NCBI RefSeq assembly: GCF_003987355.1
Contig: NZ_PIPR01000001.1
Span: 682,001 to 746,000 of the forward strand
DNA from: Pseudidiomarina aestuarii
Lineage (GTDB): Bacteria; Pseudomonadota; Gammaproteobacteria; Enterobacterales; Alteromonadaceae
DNA length: 64,000 nt
Reading direction: 5' to 3'
In this document: piece after piece, positions 39,762 to 49,065 of the stretch
Position numbering within the stretch: the first letter of the stretch is position 1
Layout: each line of letters opens with the position of its first letter
Program-made: the position numbers and the translations under genes
Notes under the pieces: model-generated
What the model saw: only the letters and a program-made list of their open reading frames with translations
What the model was told of the DNA's origin: nothing
Database searches by the model: none

Positions 39762-40853
39762 TCAAACAATTCGGGCGTGGACGGTGATTTCTTCTCGATC
39801 ATGGTAGAGCTGTTTGGCTGACAATTCGAAACGACCACGACCTTCTTCTTGAAGCCGGAGCGTGATGTGTTCCAGCGCCTCTTTCGCCGCAGCATAGCGT
39901 TTCTTCATCGGCAATTTTAGATTGAAAATCGCTTCAATGCAGTCGCCCTCGATTAGCCAGTCGGCCATGAGATCCGCAACCCGAGAAGGTTTCTCCACCA
40001 TGTCACAAACCAACCAGGTGATGTTCTTTTTCTTGGGCCGGAATTTAAAGCCATCTTCCTGAAAATATTTTACTTGACCCGAATCCAGTAATTTCTGATC
40101 CATCGGGCCATTGTCCACCGCTTGCACCATCATGCTGCGACGCACCAGTTGATAAGTCCAGCCGCCTGGCGCAGCACCTAAATCAACTGCATTCATTCCT
40201 GAACTGATACGTGTTTCCCGCTCGTGTGCCGGCACAAAAACTTGAAACGCCTCATCTAATTTCAACGTCGAACGGCTCGGCGCATCTGCAAATGAACGTA
40301 ATCGTGGAATACCCATCAACCAAGGGGATTGGTTGTAGCTATAGGAATAGCCTAAGACCACACTTTGTCCAGACAGAAAAAACGCATGGAGCGTGGGTCG
40401 CCGATCGGACTCCTCAGCTAATAGTAGACCGGCTTTGCGCAGCCCCTGCCGCAATGGCACCGTAAACTTTCGACAGAATTTCGTTAATTCTTTGCCATCA
40501 TTGGTGTCTGGTGTCTCAACCCGCAAACTACCCAAAGGCTTAACACCCTCGAAAGCTTCCACTGTGACTGCGTCCAACAATGCAAGTTGCAGCGCACTCA
40601 CGCGGTCTTCCGCTGGCAACGCCGTCAATTCGCAGAGTACCGCAATAAACTGGCGACAAAAAATAAGTTCGCGGAGCACGAGTTTACGGGCCAGATGGTC
40701 CGCTTCTTCAGGTTGACAGCGATACCAGACATAGCCTTGCTGCGCTTCCGTTTGACAGTAACCAAACACGCCTAACAACGCAGTTTTGTCCTGCAATTCA
40801 GCCGCGCAGTCGTTTTCAAAGCCCGGTCGACAGTAAGCTAAAATGCCGCTCAT
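39762..40853 (-). CDS. rlmM: 23S rRNA 2'-O-ribose C2498 methyltransferase RlmM
   Basis: RlmM methylates C2498 of 23S rRNA. From ATG 40853 the product is 363 residues (E. coli 366). An alternative GTG at 40865 overlaps the upstream stop as GTGA and would add four residues; the ATG aligns better with the family start (MSGILAYCRPGFE). The N-terminal THUMP-like domain is followed by the Rossmann methyltransferase with SAM motif AVDLGAAPGGWTYQLV, catalytic-site segments WLVCDMVEKPSRV and FNLKLPMKKRY. It ends in the last position of the long minus-strand gene series from mmsA. Confidence 0.94.
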   Translation of the reverse strand: MSGILAYCRPGFENDCAAELQDKTALLGVFGYCQTEAQQGYVWYRCQPEEADHLARKLVLRELIFCRQFIAVLCELTALPAEDRVSALQLALLDAVTVEAFEGVKPLGSLRVETPDTNDGKELTKFCRKFTVPLRQGLRKAGLLLAEESDRRPTLHAFFLSGQSVVLGYSYSYNQSPWLMGIPRLRSFADAPSRSTLKLDEAFQVFVPAHERETRISSGMNAVDLGAAPGGWTYQLVRRSMMVQAVDNGPMDQKLLDSGQVKYFQEDGFKFRPKKKNITWLVCDMVEKPSRVADLMADWLIEGDCIEAIFNLKLPMKKRYAAAKEALEHITLRLQEEGRGRFELSAKQLYHDREEITVHARIV

Positions 40854-40861
40854 ACCTAAAT

Positions 40862-41521
40862 TCACTCATTCGATGTTTGCAAAGGGGCGCTATTATGCAC
40901 GAGTCGCACGCAGCGGTCGATGGCTGCTTGCCATAACTGCGATTTTTCGAATCCGCTACGCTTGGTTGGTAAAAAGCTATGATCACCAGAGTCCAGCCAT
41001 GCTAACTGGATATTTTTGGGTAAGGCGTAGCTCTTCACTTCGTCCGGCTTGCCAAATGGATCGCGGTCACCTTGAATGATTAAATTCTGTGAACAGTGAT
41101 TATGTAAATCATCCAATCGGAGTTTGGTTGGCTTGCCTTGCGGATGAAATGGATAGCCTAATGCTATAGCAGCACGCGCCTGCACCGCATCCGCAATGCG
41201 AAAGGCAACCCGTGCCCCCATCGACTTTCCCATCACAATGAGAGGCTTGTCGTCGTTAAATTGATGACACACAGTGAGCATACAATGTTCAAGCTCGGGC
41301 ATCCGATTCGGAGGGCGCCGCTTGCCGGTATCCATGAACTGCTGCCAATAGGGGAAATTAAAGCGAACCACTTCGATATCATGCAATGCCAGACCTAACG
41401 CAATAAACTGCATGAAGTCACTCTGCAGACCGGCGCCTGCACCATGTGCAAAAACCACTCGAAAACGACCATCCAAGTTATCGCGTTGAATGGCGACTCG
41501 TTGTCCAGCCACCGCTGTCAT
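40862..41521 (-). CDS. Small alpha/beta hydrolase (Tex30/KANL3-like)
   Basis: This 219-residue alpha/beta-hydrolase domain has an oxyanion region VFAHGAGAGLQSDFM, nucleophile elbow GKSMGARVAF (Ser), an acid-bearing strand LIIQGDRDPFGKPDEV, and the His in LDSGDHSFLPTKRSG. The Tex30/YdcE-like family includes uncharacterised bacterial hydrolases; no substrate can be named. It lies 12 bp after gcvA and touches rlmM. Confidence 0.82.
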   Translation of the reverse strand: MTAVAGQRVAIQRDNLDGRFRVVFAHGAGAGLQSDFMQFIALGLALHDIEVVRFNFPYWQQFMDTGKRRPPNRMPELEHCMLTVCHQFNDDKPLIVMGKSMGARVAFRIADAVQARAAIALGYPFHPQGKPTKLRLDDLHNHCSQNLIIQGDRDPFGKPDEVKSYALPKNIQLAWLDSGDHSFLPTKRSGFEKSQLWQAAIDRCVRLVHNSAPLQTSNE

Positions 41522-41533
41522 TCTTGCTGACCG

Positions 41534-42433
41534 TTATTCGTACGCATCTTCTTCCTCTTCGACCACACTCAATAACCAATTACGGAATGTCGCAATTTTA
41601 CCGACTTCAGCTTGAGAATCACGGCATACAAGGTAAAAAGACTTTAAACGTGGCAATGCCTCCGGAAAAATTTGAACGAGGTGACCTGCGTCAATTTCTG
41701 GTTTGACCAAGACATTATTGGCCAGTGCAATTCCTTGTCCATGCACAGCTGCTTTGAGAGCTAGATTGGAATGGCTGAATATAGGTCCGTTATCGCCTTT
41801 ATTCTTATCAATGCCGACCAATTTAAACCAATCTTTCCACGCATTGCGGGTTTCATCATGCAACAAGGTATGATTCAACAGATCGGCCGGTTCGCGCAGT
41901 GGTTTATTGCTGTTTAAAAGGAGTGGCGAACAGACCGGCAACAGATATTCATTATGTAGCTTATAGGCTCTCAGTCCGGGCCACTTCCCCGCACCGTAAT
42001 AGATAGCGACATCCACATCATCGGTGAGCGAGCCATCCACTTCATCAACAGCGCGAATACGGACATCGATATCCGGACAGGCTTCTCGAAACCGACTGAG
42101 ACGCGGTACAAACCATAAAATAGCAAAACTCGGTGGCAGTGAAATCGTCAGCGAGCCGCGCTCACTCGCATTCTTCAAGCGTTCTGTGGCTTGTAATAAG
42201 TGATTAAAGATTTCTTTTAATTCGAGGTAGTACGTTTGCCCTTCTGTCGTCAACAGCAAGGAGCGATTGCGGCGGAGAAAGAGCTTAACCCCCAGAAAGT
42301 CTTCAAGTGCTTTGACCTGATGACTCACAGCTGCCTGCGTCACGAAAAGTTCATCGGCAGCACGAGTAAAACTCAAATGTCGTGCTGCTGCTTCAAACGA
42401 CTTTAGCGCATTCAGTGGGGGTAATTTTCGCAT
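41534..42433 (-). CDS. gcvA: LysR-family regulator GcvA
   Basis: This 299-residue LysR regulator is very like E. coli GcvA: the start KLPPLNALKSFEAAARHLSF, the helix-turn-helix AADELFVTQAAVSHQVKALE, FLRRNRSLLLTTEGQ, and the effector domain FSHSNLALKAAVHGQGIALANNV in parts. GcvA controls glycine cleavage genes in response to glycine and purines, but no gcvTHP genes are here. It begins 9 bp after an SDR dehydrogenase gene in the valine/isoleucine cluster, so it may be expressed with it. Whether it regulates this cluster is unknown. Confidence 0.9.
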   Translation of the reverse strand: MRKLPPLNALKSFEAAARHLSFTRAADELFVTQAAVSHQVKALEDFLGVKLFLRRNRSLLLTTEGQTYYLELKEIFNHLLQATERLKNASERGSLTISLPPSFAILWFVPRLSRFREACPDIDVRIRAVDEVDGSLTDDVDVAIYYGAGKWPGLRAYKLHNEYLLPVCSPLLLNSNKPLREPADLLNHTLLHDETRNAWKDWFKLVGIDKNKGDNGPIFSHSNLALKAAVHGQGIALANNVLVKPEIDAGHLVQIFPEALPRLKSFYLVCRDSQAEVGKIATFRNWLLSVVEEEEDAYE

Positions 42434-42442
42434 GAGTTCCTG

Positions 42443-43207
42443 TTACAGTCGTACACCACCGTCTATTTCTACCACACGACCACTGAAGAAGTCATTTTCA
42501 ATGATGTAGCGAGCACTGTGTGCGATTTCATCCGGTTGCCCCCAACGGCGCAAGGGCACCATGCTCAGCGCGCGCTCAATGGCTTCTGGCTTCATAGCTG
42601 CGGTCATGGGTGTTTCAATAAACCCCGGCGCTATAGCACCACAACGAATACCGAATCGTCCCAGTTCACGTGCCCATGTCACTGTCATCGCCACCACACC
42701 GGCTTTAGTTGCAGCATAATTGGTCTGCCCCATATTGCCAGCGCGAGCAACACTCGAGATATTAATAATCACGCCGCCCTTGCCGGCCTTTGCCATGTGC
42801 GCGGAAGCTTCACGACCACAGAGAAAGGTTCCGGTCAGATTCACGTCCAACACAGACTGGAATTGTTGCAACGGCATCTTCTGTGTGATTTCTCCGTCTT
42901 TGCATTTGATCAGCAAACCATCACGTAAGATACCTGCGTTGTTGATGAGCACATCGATACCATCAAAATCAGCAGCGATATCGTTAAAAGTTGCCTCAAC
43001 TGCAGCTTCATCGGTGACATTCATCACATAACCACGCACGACAGTTGCACCCAGTTCACGACACGCATTTGCAGCGTCATCAAGGGTCTCGGCATTCATG
43101 TCAATCAAAGCTAATTGTGCGCCATCTTTGGCAAAATGTTCGGCCATTGCGCGCCCAAGGCCCTGAGCGCCACCGGTAATGACTATAGTGCTGTCTTTAA
43201 TTTGCAT
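42443..43207 (-). CDS. SDR-family 3-hydroxyacyl-CoA dehydrogenase (isoleucine pathway candidate)
   Basis: This 254-residue short-chain dehydrogenase has the cofactor loop TGGAQGLG, Asp in LALIDMNAET favouring NAD, NNAG, the catalytic Ser in NISSVARAGNMGQ, and YAATK. It resembles FabG, but its place at the end of an mmsA-acd-hydrolase-mmsB set suggests 2-methyl-3-hydroxybutyryl-CoA dehydrogenase of isoleucine degradation (called IvdG in Shewanella). Its product, 2-methylacetoacetyl-CoA, would suit the thiolase at 49.9-51.1 kb. Specificity is inferred from context. Confidence 0.82.
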   Translation of the reverse strand: MQIKDSTIVITGGAQGLGRAMAEHFAKDGAQLALIDMNAETLDDAANACRELGATVVRGYVMNVTDEAAVEATFNDIAADFDGIDVLINNAGILRDGLLIKCKDGEITQKMPLQQFQSVLDVNLTGTFLCGREASAHMAKAGKGGVIINISSVARAGNMGQTNYAATKAGVVAMTVTWARELGRFGIRCGAIAPGFIETPMTAAMKPEAIERALSMVPLRRWGQPDEIAHSARYIIENDFFSGRVVEIDGGVRL

Positions 43208-43217
43208 GCTGTTCTCA

Positions 43218-44111
43218 TTATTTCGTTTGTGGTTTCACGTAATTGAAGATGCTGGAGAAGTCCTCACGACCATGACCCAACTGCGCCCAACTGCGATACA
43301 AGTTCAACGTCAATGACCCCATCGGTGTACTGGCGCCACTGGCCAAAGCTGCTTGTTGCGCCAGCCCCAGATCTTTGCTCATTAGGTCAACTAAAAAGCC
43401 ACCTTGATAGCCTTTGCTGGAAGGCACATTGTCCATGATATTAGGGCACGGATTATATACTTCTAAAGTCCAGTTTCGACCCGAGCTTTGCAACATGATT
43501 TCCGACATCACTTTTGGATCAAGACCATGAGCGATGCCCAGTTGCAAAGCTTCTGACGTACCCACCATCAGCACCGATAGCAACATATTATTGCAAATCT
43601 TTGCCACTTGTCCGGCGCCAATGTCACCTGCTCGGAATACATTTTTCCCCATATCATTGAGGATCGGGCGAGCTTGCTCAACAGCCGCTTCGCTACCGCC
43701 ACAAATGAAGGTCAGAGTGCCCGCGATAGCACCACCAACACCACCTGAAACAGGCGCATCAATAAAGGTAATGCCTTGTTTGCCAAGCTCTGCCCCCACG
43801 TACCGTGCGGTTTCTGCTGCAATCGTACTACAATCGATCACCACCGTGCTGTTGCTAAGGCTGTGAATGAGCCCCTGCTCGCCTAAATAAACCCCTTGAA
43901 CATGCTTATCTGCAGGCAGCATGCTGATAACAAAATCAGCTCCGTCAGCAACGGCTTGCGTGCTGTTAGCAAGCTTACAGCCATGCTCGGCAGCCACTTT
44001 GAGTGCCTCCGCGCTGAGATCAAAAACCGTAACCTGATGACCTGCTTTCGCTAAGTTCGCGGCCATCGGGCCGCCCATATTCCCTAGTCCGATAAATCCA
44101 ATCTGAGCCAT
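43218..44111 (-). CDS. mmsB: 3-hydroxyisobutyrate dehydrogenase
   Basis: MmsB oxidises 3-hydroxyisobutyrate to methylmalonate semialdehyde with NAD in valine degradation. The 297-residue protein has the Rossmann signature GFIGLGNMGGPMAANLAKAGH, the substrate block FIDAPVSGGVGGAIAGTLTF (split by the family DAPVSGG), the catalytic Lys in GQVAKICNNML, and KDLGLAQQAA. It lies 59 bp after the hydrolase gene and 10 bp before the SDR gene. GAGGAG precedes its ATG. Confidence 0.94.
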   Translation of the reverse strand: MAQIGFIGLGNMGGPMAANLAKAGHQVTVFDLSAEALKVAAEHGCKLANSTQAVADGADFVISMLPADKHVQGVYLGEQGLIHSLSNSTVVIDCSTIAAETARYVGAELGKQGITFIDAPVSGGVGGAIAGTLTFICGGSEAAVEQARPILNDMGKNVFRAGDIGAGQVAKICNNMLLSVLMVGTSEALQLGIAHGLDPKVMSEIMLQSSGRNWTLEVYNPCPNIMDNVPSSKGYQGGFLVDLMSKDLGLAQQAALASGASTPMGSLTLNLYRSWAQLGHGREDFSSIFNYVKPQTK

Positions 44112-44170
44112 AGCTCCTCCGAATTCCTGATGCTTACAATAACTGCACGCAACTCACTCTTAACCTGTGC

Positions 44171-45289
44171 TTACAGATCTCGTAATGGATGTTCCGCTGC
44201 AGTCCAGGGCGAGGTGAAAAATGCATCTACCTCTTCCGCATCTACAGCTGCGACCGAGTCGTGTTGCCAGCGCGGTTGTTTATCTTTATCGATGAGTAAT
44301 GCGCGAATCCCCTCACGAAAATCGCCGCGGGTACAACATTGCACCGATAAGGTTAACTCCATGCGGAAACAGTCCGCGAGGTTCAAATCAGCACCATGTT
44401 GCAGCTGATTGAACACGATGTGCGCGGTCATTGGACAGCCGCCAGCAAGTGTTTTTTGCGCACGCTGGAACCAAGCATCAGTGCTCGGCTCCTGAGTAAT
44501 TGCCGCGACCACTTCCGCAGCTTCTGCTCCCATCGTTACCCGTTGAATCACCTCGAGATGCGGCTCCACCTGGGCAGTTGGCGGCTGTTGCTCCGACTCC
44601 CGCGCGAACCCAGCTAGCAGCTCAGTCACTTGCGTTCGGTTGGTAGCGGCTGAATTCGACCATGGCAGCGCGAGCAGAGACTCCATAACCTTAGTTTTCT
44701 GCGAGCTACTGACAAAGTGATCGGCTAACTTTAAAAATAGTGCGTCAGTGGCATTCATATGCGCACCCGTCATGCCTAGAAATAAGCCACAACCGGTCGG
44801 CATTTTATTCAGGAAGTAAGTGGCACCCACATCTGGGTATAAGCCAATAGTGATTTCCGGCATAGCCAACAATGAACGCTCGGTTACAATGCGATGGCTA
44901 CCGCCATTCATTAAGCCCATACCACCCCCCATAACAATACCGTGACCCCAGATAATAAAGGGCTTTGGATACGTTTGGATGGTATAATCTAAGCGATATT
45001 CTTGCCCGAAAAAGTCAGCAATTTCATCCACCAAAACACCGGGCTTGGCCTCCATGGCACGATACATAGCGACAATGTCGCCACCAGCGCAGAACGCTTT
45101 TTCACCCGCGCCTTGCATGAATACTGCTGCAATATCGTCAGCGGCAGCCCAAGCGTCCAGCTGTGGCTGTAACCGTTGAATCATATCCAGACTTAACGCA
45201 TTCAGTGACTTCTCGGAATTTAATGTGGCAACGCCGAGTTTGAATCCACTCGGCGTTTGTAGTTCTTCAAACAGTACTACGTCTGACAT
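44171..45289 (-). CDS. 3-hydroxyisobutyryl-CoA hydrolase (enoyl-CoA hydratase superfamily)
   Basis: The enzyme releases free 3-hydroxyisobutyrate from its CoA ester in valine degradation. The 372 residues are longer than simple hydratases and fit the HIBCH/ECH_2 type. The oxyanion loop is KAFCAGGDIVAMYRA; the active-site segment GHGIVMGGGMGLMNGG and PEITIGLYPDVGATYFLNK carry the Glu/Asp pair used by HIBCH. It lies 9 bp after the acyl-CoA dehydrogenase gene. No separate short enoyl-CoA hydratase is present in this cluster. Confidence 0.9.
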   Translation of the reverse strand: MSDVVLFEELQTPSGFKLGVATLNSEKSLNALSLDMIQRLQPQLDAWAAADDIAAVFMQGAGEKAFCAGGDIVAMYRAMEAKPGVLVDEIADFFGQEYRLDYTIQTYPKPFIIWGHGIVMGGGMGLMNGGSHRIVTERSLLAMPEITIGLYPDVGATYFLNKMPTGCGLFLGMTGAHMNATDALFLKLADHFVSSSQKTKVMESLLALPWSNSAATNRTQVTELLAGFARESEQQPPTAQVEPHLEVIQRVTMGAEAAEVVAAITQEPSTDAWFQRAQKTLAGGCPMTAHIVFNQLQHGADLNLADCFRMELTLSVQCCTRGDFREGIRALLIDKDKQPRWQHDSVAAVDAEEVDAFFTSPWTAAEHPLRDL

Positions 45290-45298
45290 GCTTGCTCC

Positions 45299-46456
45299 TT
45301 AGAGGATGGCACGATCCAGATCAGCTAATAACCGGCGACCGATAATCACCCGCATGATCTCATTCGTACCTTCTAGAATCTGATGAACGCGAACATCTCG
45401 AACATGACGCTCTAACGGATACTCTTTGATGTAGCCATAGCCACCATGAATTTGGAGTGCTTCATTACACACGGTAAAACCGACGTCGGTAGCAAAGCGT
45501 TTTGCCATCGCACAATAAGTGGTTTTATCTGCATCGTCCGTATCCACCTTAAAGGCAGCTAACCGCACCATCTGCCGCGCAGCAACCAACTCGGTTGCCA
45601 TATCCGCGAGTTTGAACTGCAGCGCTTGGAATTGACCTAACGCTTGGCCAAACTGTTTCCGCTCCAACATATAATCGCGCGCTGTTTCCAGCGCTGCTTG
45701 GGCAGTACCAATAGAACATACGGCAATATTAATTCGACCGCCGTCTAGTCCCATCATAGCGAACTTAAACCCTTCGCCTTCTTGACCGAGCAAGTTAGCC
45801 GCCGGAATACGCACATCTTCGAACGTAATCAAACGTGTGGGTTGAGCATTCCAACCCATCTTGTCTTCTTTCTTGCCATAGTGGATACCTTCTGCGTTAG
45901 CAGGTACTACGAACGCCGAGACACCCTTTGGTCCGGCTTCGCCGGTACGAGCCATGACGACCAGTACATCGGTACTACCCGCACCCGAGATGAACATCTT
46001 CGAACCATTCAGAATGTAGTCATCGCCGTCTTTCTTCGCGCTGGTGCGCAAGCTCGCGGCATCGGAGCCTGAACCCGGTTCAGTCAAACAATACGAACCT
46101 AATTTTTCGCCGGTAACCAGATCCGGAACCCACTCCTCAATAACAGACTCGGTGCCGAATGAACCAATCATCCAAGCCACCATGTTATGGATAGTCATCA
46201 TCGCGGTTGTTGCAGTACAACCCATGGCGAGTTGCTCAAAAATCAGGGCAGAGTCTAAACGGCTCATGCCAAAGCCACCTGCTGATTCCGGTGTATACAT
46301 CCCCATAAAGCCCATTTCACCGGCTTTGCGGAAGACTTCAATCGGGAAATGCGCTTCTTCATCCCATTTAGCGGCAAAAGGCGCCATTTCTTTATCTGCA
46401 AAAGCGCGGGCTGTATCTACAAACGCTTGTTGGTCATCCGTTAAATTAAAATTCAT
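45299..46456 (-). CDS. Acyl-CoA dehydrogenase, probably isobutyryl/2-methyl branched-chain type
   Basis: This 385-residue FAD enzyme dehydrogenates short branched acyl-CoAs and hands electrons to ETF. FAD/ETF blocks YCLTEPGSGSDAASLRTSA and KMFISGAGSTDVLVVMART are visible. The catalytic base is Glu362 in LEGTNEIMRVIIGR, the usual position, unlike the isovaleryl-CoA dehydrogenase LiuA in this window. Position between mmsA and the HIBYL-CoA hydrolase supports isobutyryl-CoA (and perhaps 2-methylbutyryl-CoA) as substrate. Confidence 0.9.
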   Translation of the reverse strand: MNFNLTDDQQAFVDTARAFADKEMAPFAAKWDEEAHFPIEVFRKAGEMGFMGMYTPESAGGFGMSRLDSALIFEQLAMGCTATTAMMTIHNMVAWMIGSFGTESVIEEWVPDLVTGEKLGSYCLTEPGSGSDAASLRTSAKKDGDDYILNGSKMFISGAGSTDVLVVMARTGEAGPKGVSAFVVPANAEGIHYGKKEDKMGWNAQPTRLITFEDVRIPAANLLGQEGEGFKFAMMGLDGGRINIAVCSIGTAQAALETARDYMLERKQFGQALGQFQALQFKLADMATELVAARQMVRLAAFKVDTDDADKTTYCAMAKRFATDVGFTVCNEALQIHGGYGYIKEYPLERHVRDVRVHQILEGTNEIMRVIIGRRLLADLDRAIL

Positions 46457-46472
46457 AGCAACACCTTTAACC

Positions 46473-47969
46473 TTACTTCAGATGAATCGTCATATTCGGG
46501 CCATTGGCATCAGCGATATCGCTCTCAAACCAACGGGCAGTAATCGTTTTGGTTTCTGAATAGAACCGCACCGCTTGCTTTCCGTAAGCATGCAAGTCAC
46601 CGAAGAACGAACCCTTCCAACCTGTGAAAGAAAAGAATGGGAGAGGTACCGGAATCGGAATATTGATACCCACCTGACCCACTTCGACTTCATGTTGATA
46701 TTTGCGCGCGGCGGCACCGCTAGCGGTAAAGATGGACGTGCCATTACCGTACGGGTTCGCATTCACTAATTTCAATGCATCGTCCAACGTGTCCACTTCG
46801 GTTGCACACAATACCGGACCAAAAATCTCATTCTTGTAGATTTCCATGTCAGTCGTTACTTTCGAGAACATGGTTGGGCCAACCCAGTTGCCATTCGGGA
46901 AACCTTCTACTTGGCAGTTGCGGCCATCAACCAACAGCTCAGCACCCTCGTTTTGGCCTTGGGTAATGAAGTTTTCAACGCGTTGTTTGGCTTGCGGGCT
47001 GATTAACGGACCGTAAGCGGCGTCTTTGTCATTCCAGCCACCTGGCTTGACTTTGGCCAACTCAACAGCGATTTCAGGAATCCATTCTTTTGCTGCGCCC
47101 ACAAACACGGCAACAGAGATGGCCATACAACGCTGTCCAGCAGCACCGACCGACGCGCCAACGATGTTACTGATCACTTGGCTCTTATTCGCATCAGGCA
47201 TGATTACACAGTGATTCTTCGCACCAGCAAACGCTTGCACGCGTTTCATATTCTCTGTGCCACGGCGATAGATGTATTGACCCACAGCAACCGAACCAAC
47301 GAAAGAAATCGCACGAATCGCTGGTTCATCAAGAATAAAGTCGACCTGATCTTTACCGCCATGCAACACTTGCAAGACACCCTTCGGCGCACCCGCTTGC
47401 TCAAACAACTCGACTAAACGAGTCGGTGTCAGCGGGTCTTGCTCAGACGGTTTCAAAATAAAGGTATTACCGCAAGCAATCGCCAGCGGGAACATCCACA
47501 ACGGAATCATAGCCGGGAAGTTAAAAGGGGTAATACCTGCACACACGCCAAGCGGTTGCGTGTAACTATAAGAATCGATACCGCGCGCGACGTTTTCAAC
47601 GGTTTCGCCCATCAACAGTGATGGAATATTTGCTGCATGTTCAACCACTTCAATACCACGCCAAACATCACCTTTAGCGTCGTCGAACGTTTTTCCGGTT
47701 TCACTGGCCAAAATTTCAGCAATTTCATCGTGATGTTCTTTCAACAATGCCTGATAACGCATCATGACGCGTGCACGTTCAGAAACGGGAACTTCTTTCC
47801 ACGTCAAAAAGGCTTTCTTCGCGCTCGCTACCGCTGCATCCATCTCATCCTGAGTCGCGCATGGCACCTGCGCAATGACTTCCTGCGTAGCTGGATTCGT
47901 GACATCAATCCAGCGGTCTGACTTGGATTGCACGAATTCACCGTTGATAAATAATGGAACCTTCTTCAT
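46473..47969 (-). CDS. mmsA: CoA-acylating methylmalonate-semialdehyde dehydrogenase
   Basis: MmsA converts methylmalonate semialdehyde to propionyl-CoA with NAD and CoA, the last step of valine degradation. The start is ATG 47969 ([13 protein letters not shown]) after GAGGAAG; a GTG two codons upstream is also in frame. The product has 498 residues, with [15 protein letters not shown] typical of this CoA-dependent ALDH group and catalytic Cys281 in [14 protein letters not shown]. It is the first gene of the minus-strand valine set, divergent from an AraC-type regulator. Confidence 0.95.
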   Translation of the reverse strand: MKKVPLFINGEFVQSKSDRWIDVTNPATQEVIAQVPCATQDEMDAAVASAKKAFLTWKEVPVSERARVMMRYQALLKEHHDEIAEILASETGKTFDDAKGDVWRGIEVVEHAANIPSLLMGETVENVARGIDSYSYTQPLGVCAGITPFNFPAMIPLWMFPLAIACGNTFILKPSEQDPLTPTRLVELFEQAGAPKGVLQVLHGGKDQVDFILDEPAIRAISFVGSVAVGQYIYRRGTENMKRVQAFAGAKNHCVIMPDANKSQVISNIVGASVGAAGQRCMAISVAVFVGAAKEWIPEIAVELAKVKPGGWNDKDAAYGPLISPQAKQRVENFITQGQNEGAELLVDGRNCQVEGFPNGNWVGPTMFSKVTTDMEIYKNEIFGPVLCATEVDTLDDALKLVNANPYGNGTSIFTASGAAARKYQHEVEVGQVGINIPIPVPLPFFSFTGWKGSFFGDLHAYGKQAVRFYSETKTITARWFESDIADANGPNMTIHLK

Positions 47970-48038
47970 TTTCACTTCCTCATTTAAATTCTGCGACTGG
48001 CTACTAGCATTGAGTTACTAGCTTTCTTCGTTTCAGTT

Positions 48039-48067
48039 CGAGTAACAAATATCAAATTGCGAGTAAC
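48039..48067. promoter_or_regulatory. Two direct repeats 21 bp apart, candidate AraC/MmsR operator
   Basis: CGAGTAAC occurs at 48039-48046 and again at 48060-48067, 21 bp start to start, i.e. two helical turns on the same face. A related GAGTTAC is at 48012-48018. They lie about 70-100 bp upstream of the mmsA ATG in the region shared with the divergent AraC-family gene, as expected for AraC-type half-sites. Confidence 0.55.
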
Positions 48068-48099
48068 CGCATTACAGCATTTTTCGGATTCGATGAACA

Positions 48100-48128
48100 T
48101 TGACGATCTTGCTACCATGATGGACAAT
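48100..48128 (+). promoter_or_regulatory. Promoter of the AraC-family regulator gene
   Basis: TTGACG (48100-48105), a 17-bp spacer and GACAAT (48123-48128) form a plausible sigma70 promoter with a start point about 35 bp before the ATG at 48170. Confidence 0.5.
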
Positions 48129-48169
48129 ATTGGCATCTTTTCTTGGCAACCTAGGGTAGTTCAATCGCC

Positions 48170-49063
48170 ATGTCGCAACCCTCTAATTGGCCCTTACCAG
48201 CGGGTAGCTCACGTATTGTGCTGCCATTGGAGCTAACTCAGCAGTTGTCGCGACATCCGTTGACGAAACACCTCTACCCGCTTGCTTATGGACATTATTT
48301 GCAAGCGCATGGACACAGTGCGACGCGTCACACGCACCCAGATTATTTGCTAATTTTTTGTCATCAGGGGCGTGGACACTACCAGCTCACACACCACCAA
48401 CAACATATTCAAGGCGAACTGAATGCGGGCCAACTGCTCTTGATTCCACAGCACGTTGCGCATCATTATGCTGCTGACGACACCAATCCTTGGAGCATCT
48501 ACTGGCTGCACTTCCAAGGCAGTTCAGCGCAAGCTGCGTTAGCCAACCTCAACTTGACTGTTACTACACCAATTTTGTCCATTCAACATTGGCGCACCCT
48601 GCTCCCTTTAGTGACCGACTTGCTCAATCTCCAGCATCAACGTTTTACGATGGCTGGCGGAGTTCTGGCCGCGACGCTGTTGCAACATTTGCTCGCACAA
48701 CTGCCGTTGCTCACCGAACCAACAACAGGAAGTAGTTTTTCACTCCCAGCGTTAGAGCGCTTCATGCGAGACAATTGCCATCGCGATCTCAGCCTCGATG
48801 ATTTTGCTGCATTTACTGGGCTATCACGCTATCATTTCGCCAAGAAATTTAAGGCATTGACGCACGTCGCTCCAATGCGCTACTTCAATCAATTAAAAAT
48901 TGATCTAGCCTGTCAATTACTGGATACCACAACCGACTCCATTCGAACCATTGCAACCGCGGTTGGTTTTGATGATCCCTATTACTTTTCACGGTTGTTT
49001 AAAAAAACCATGGGTATTGCACCTCAATTCTATCGCGATACCCACCAACAACAGGACATCTAA
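48170..49063 (+). CDS. AraC-family transcriptional regulator, MmsR-like
   Basis: This 297-residue regulator has an N-terminal cupin-type sensor domain (residues ~25-150; YLLIFCHQGRGHYQL, LLIPQHVAHHYAADD) and a C-terminal double helix-turn-helix (YHFAKKFKALTHVAPMRYF and the second helix set VGFDDPYYFSRLFKKTMG). It is divergent from mmsA; in Pseudomonas aeruginosa the AraC-type MmsR is divergent from mmsAB and activates it. That parallel and the direct repeats between the genes suggest it controls the valine cluster. It is followed after 2 bp by an EamA transporter gene. Confidence 0.87.
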   Translation: MSQPSNWPLPAGSSRIVLPLELTQQLSRHPLTKHLYPLAYGHYLQAHGHSATRHTHPDYLLIFCHQGRGHYQLTHHQQHIQGELNAGQLLLIPQHVAHHYAADDTNPWSIYWLHFQGSSAQAALANLNLTVTTPILSIQHWRTLLPLVTDLLNLQHQRFTMAGGVLAATLLQHLLAQLPLLTEPTTGSSFSLPALERFMRDNCHRDLSLDDFAAFTGLSRYHFAKKFKALTHVAPMRYFNQLKIDLACQLLDTTTDSIRTIATAVGFDDPYYFSRLFKKTMGIAPQFYRDTHQQQDI

Positions 49064-49065
49064 CC

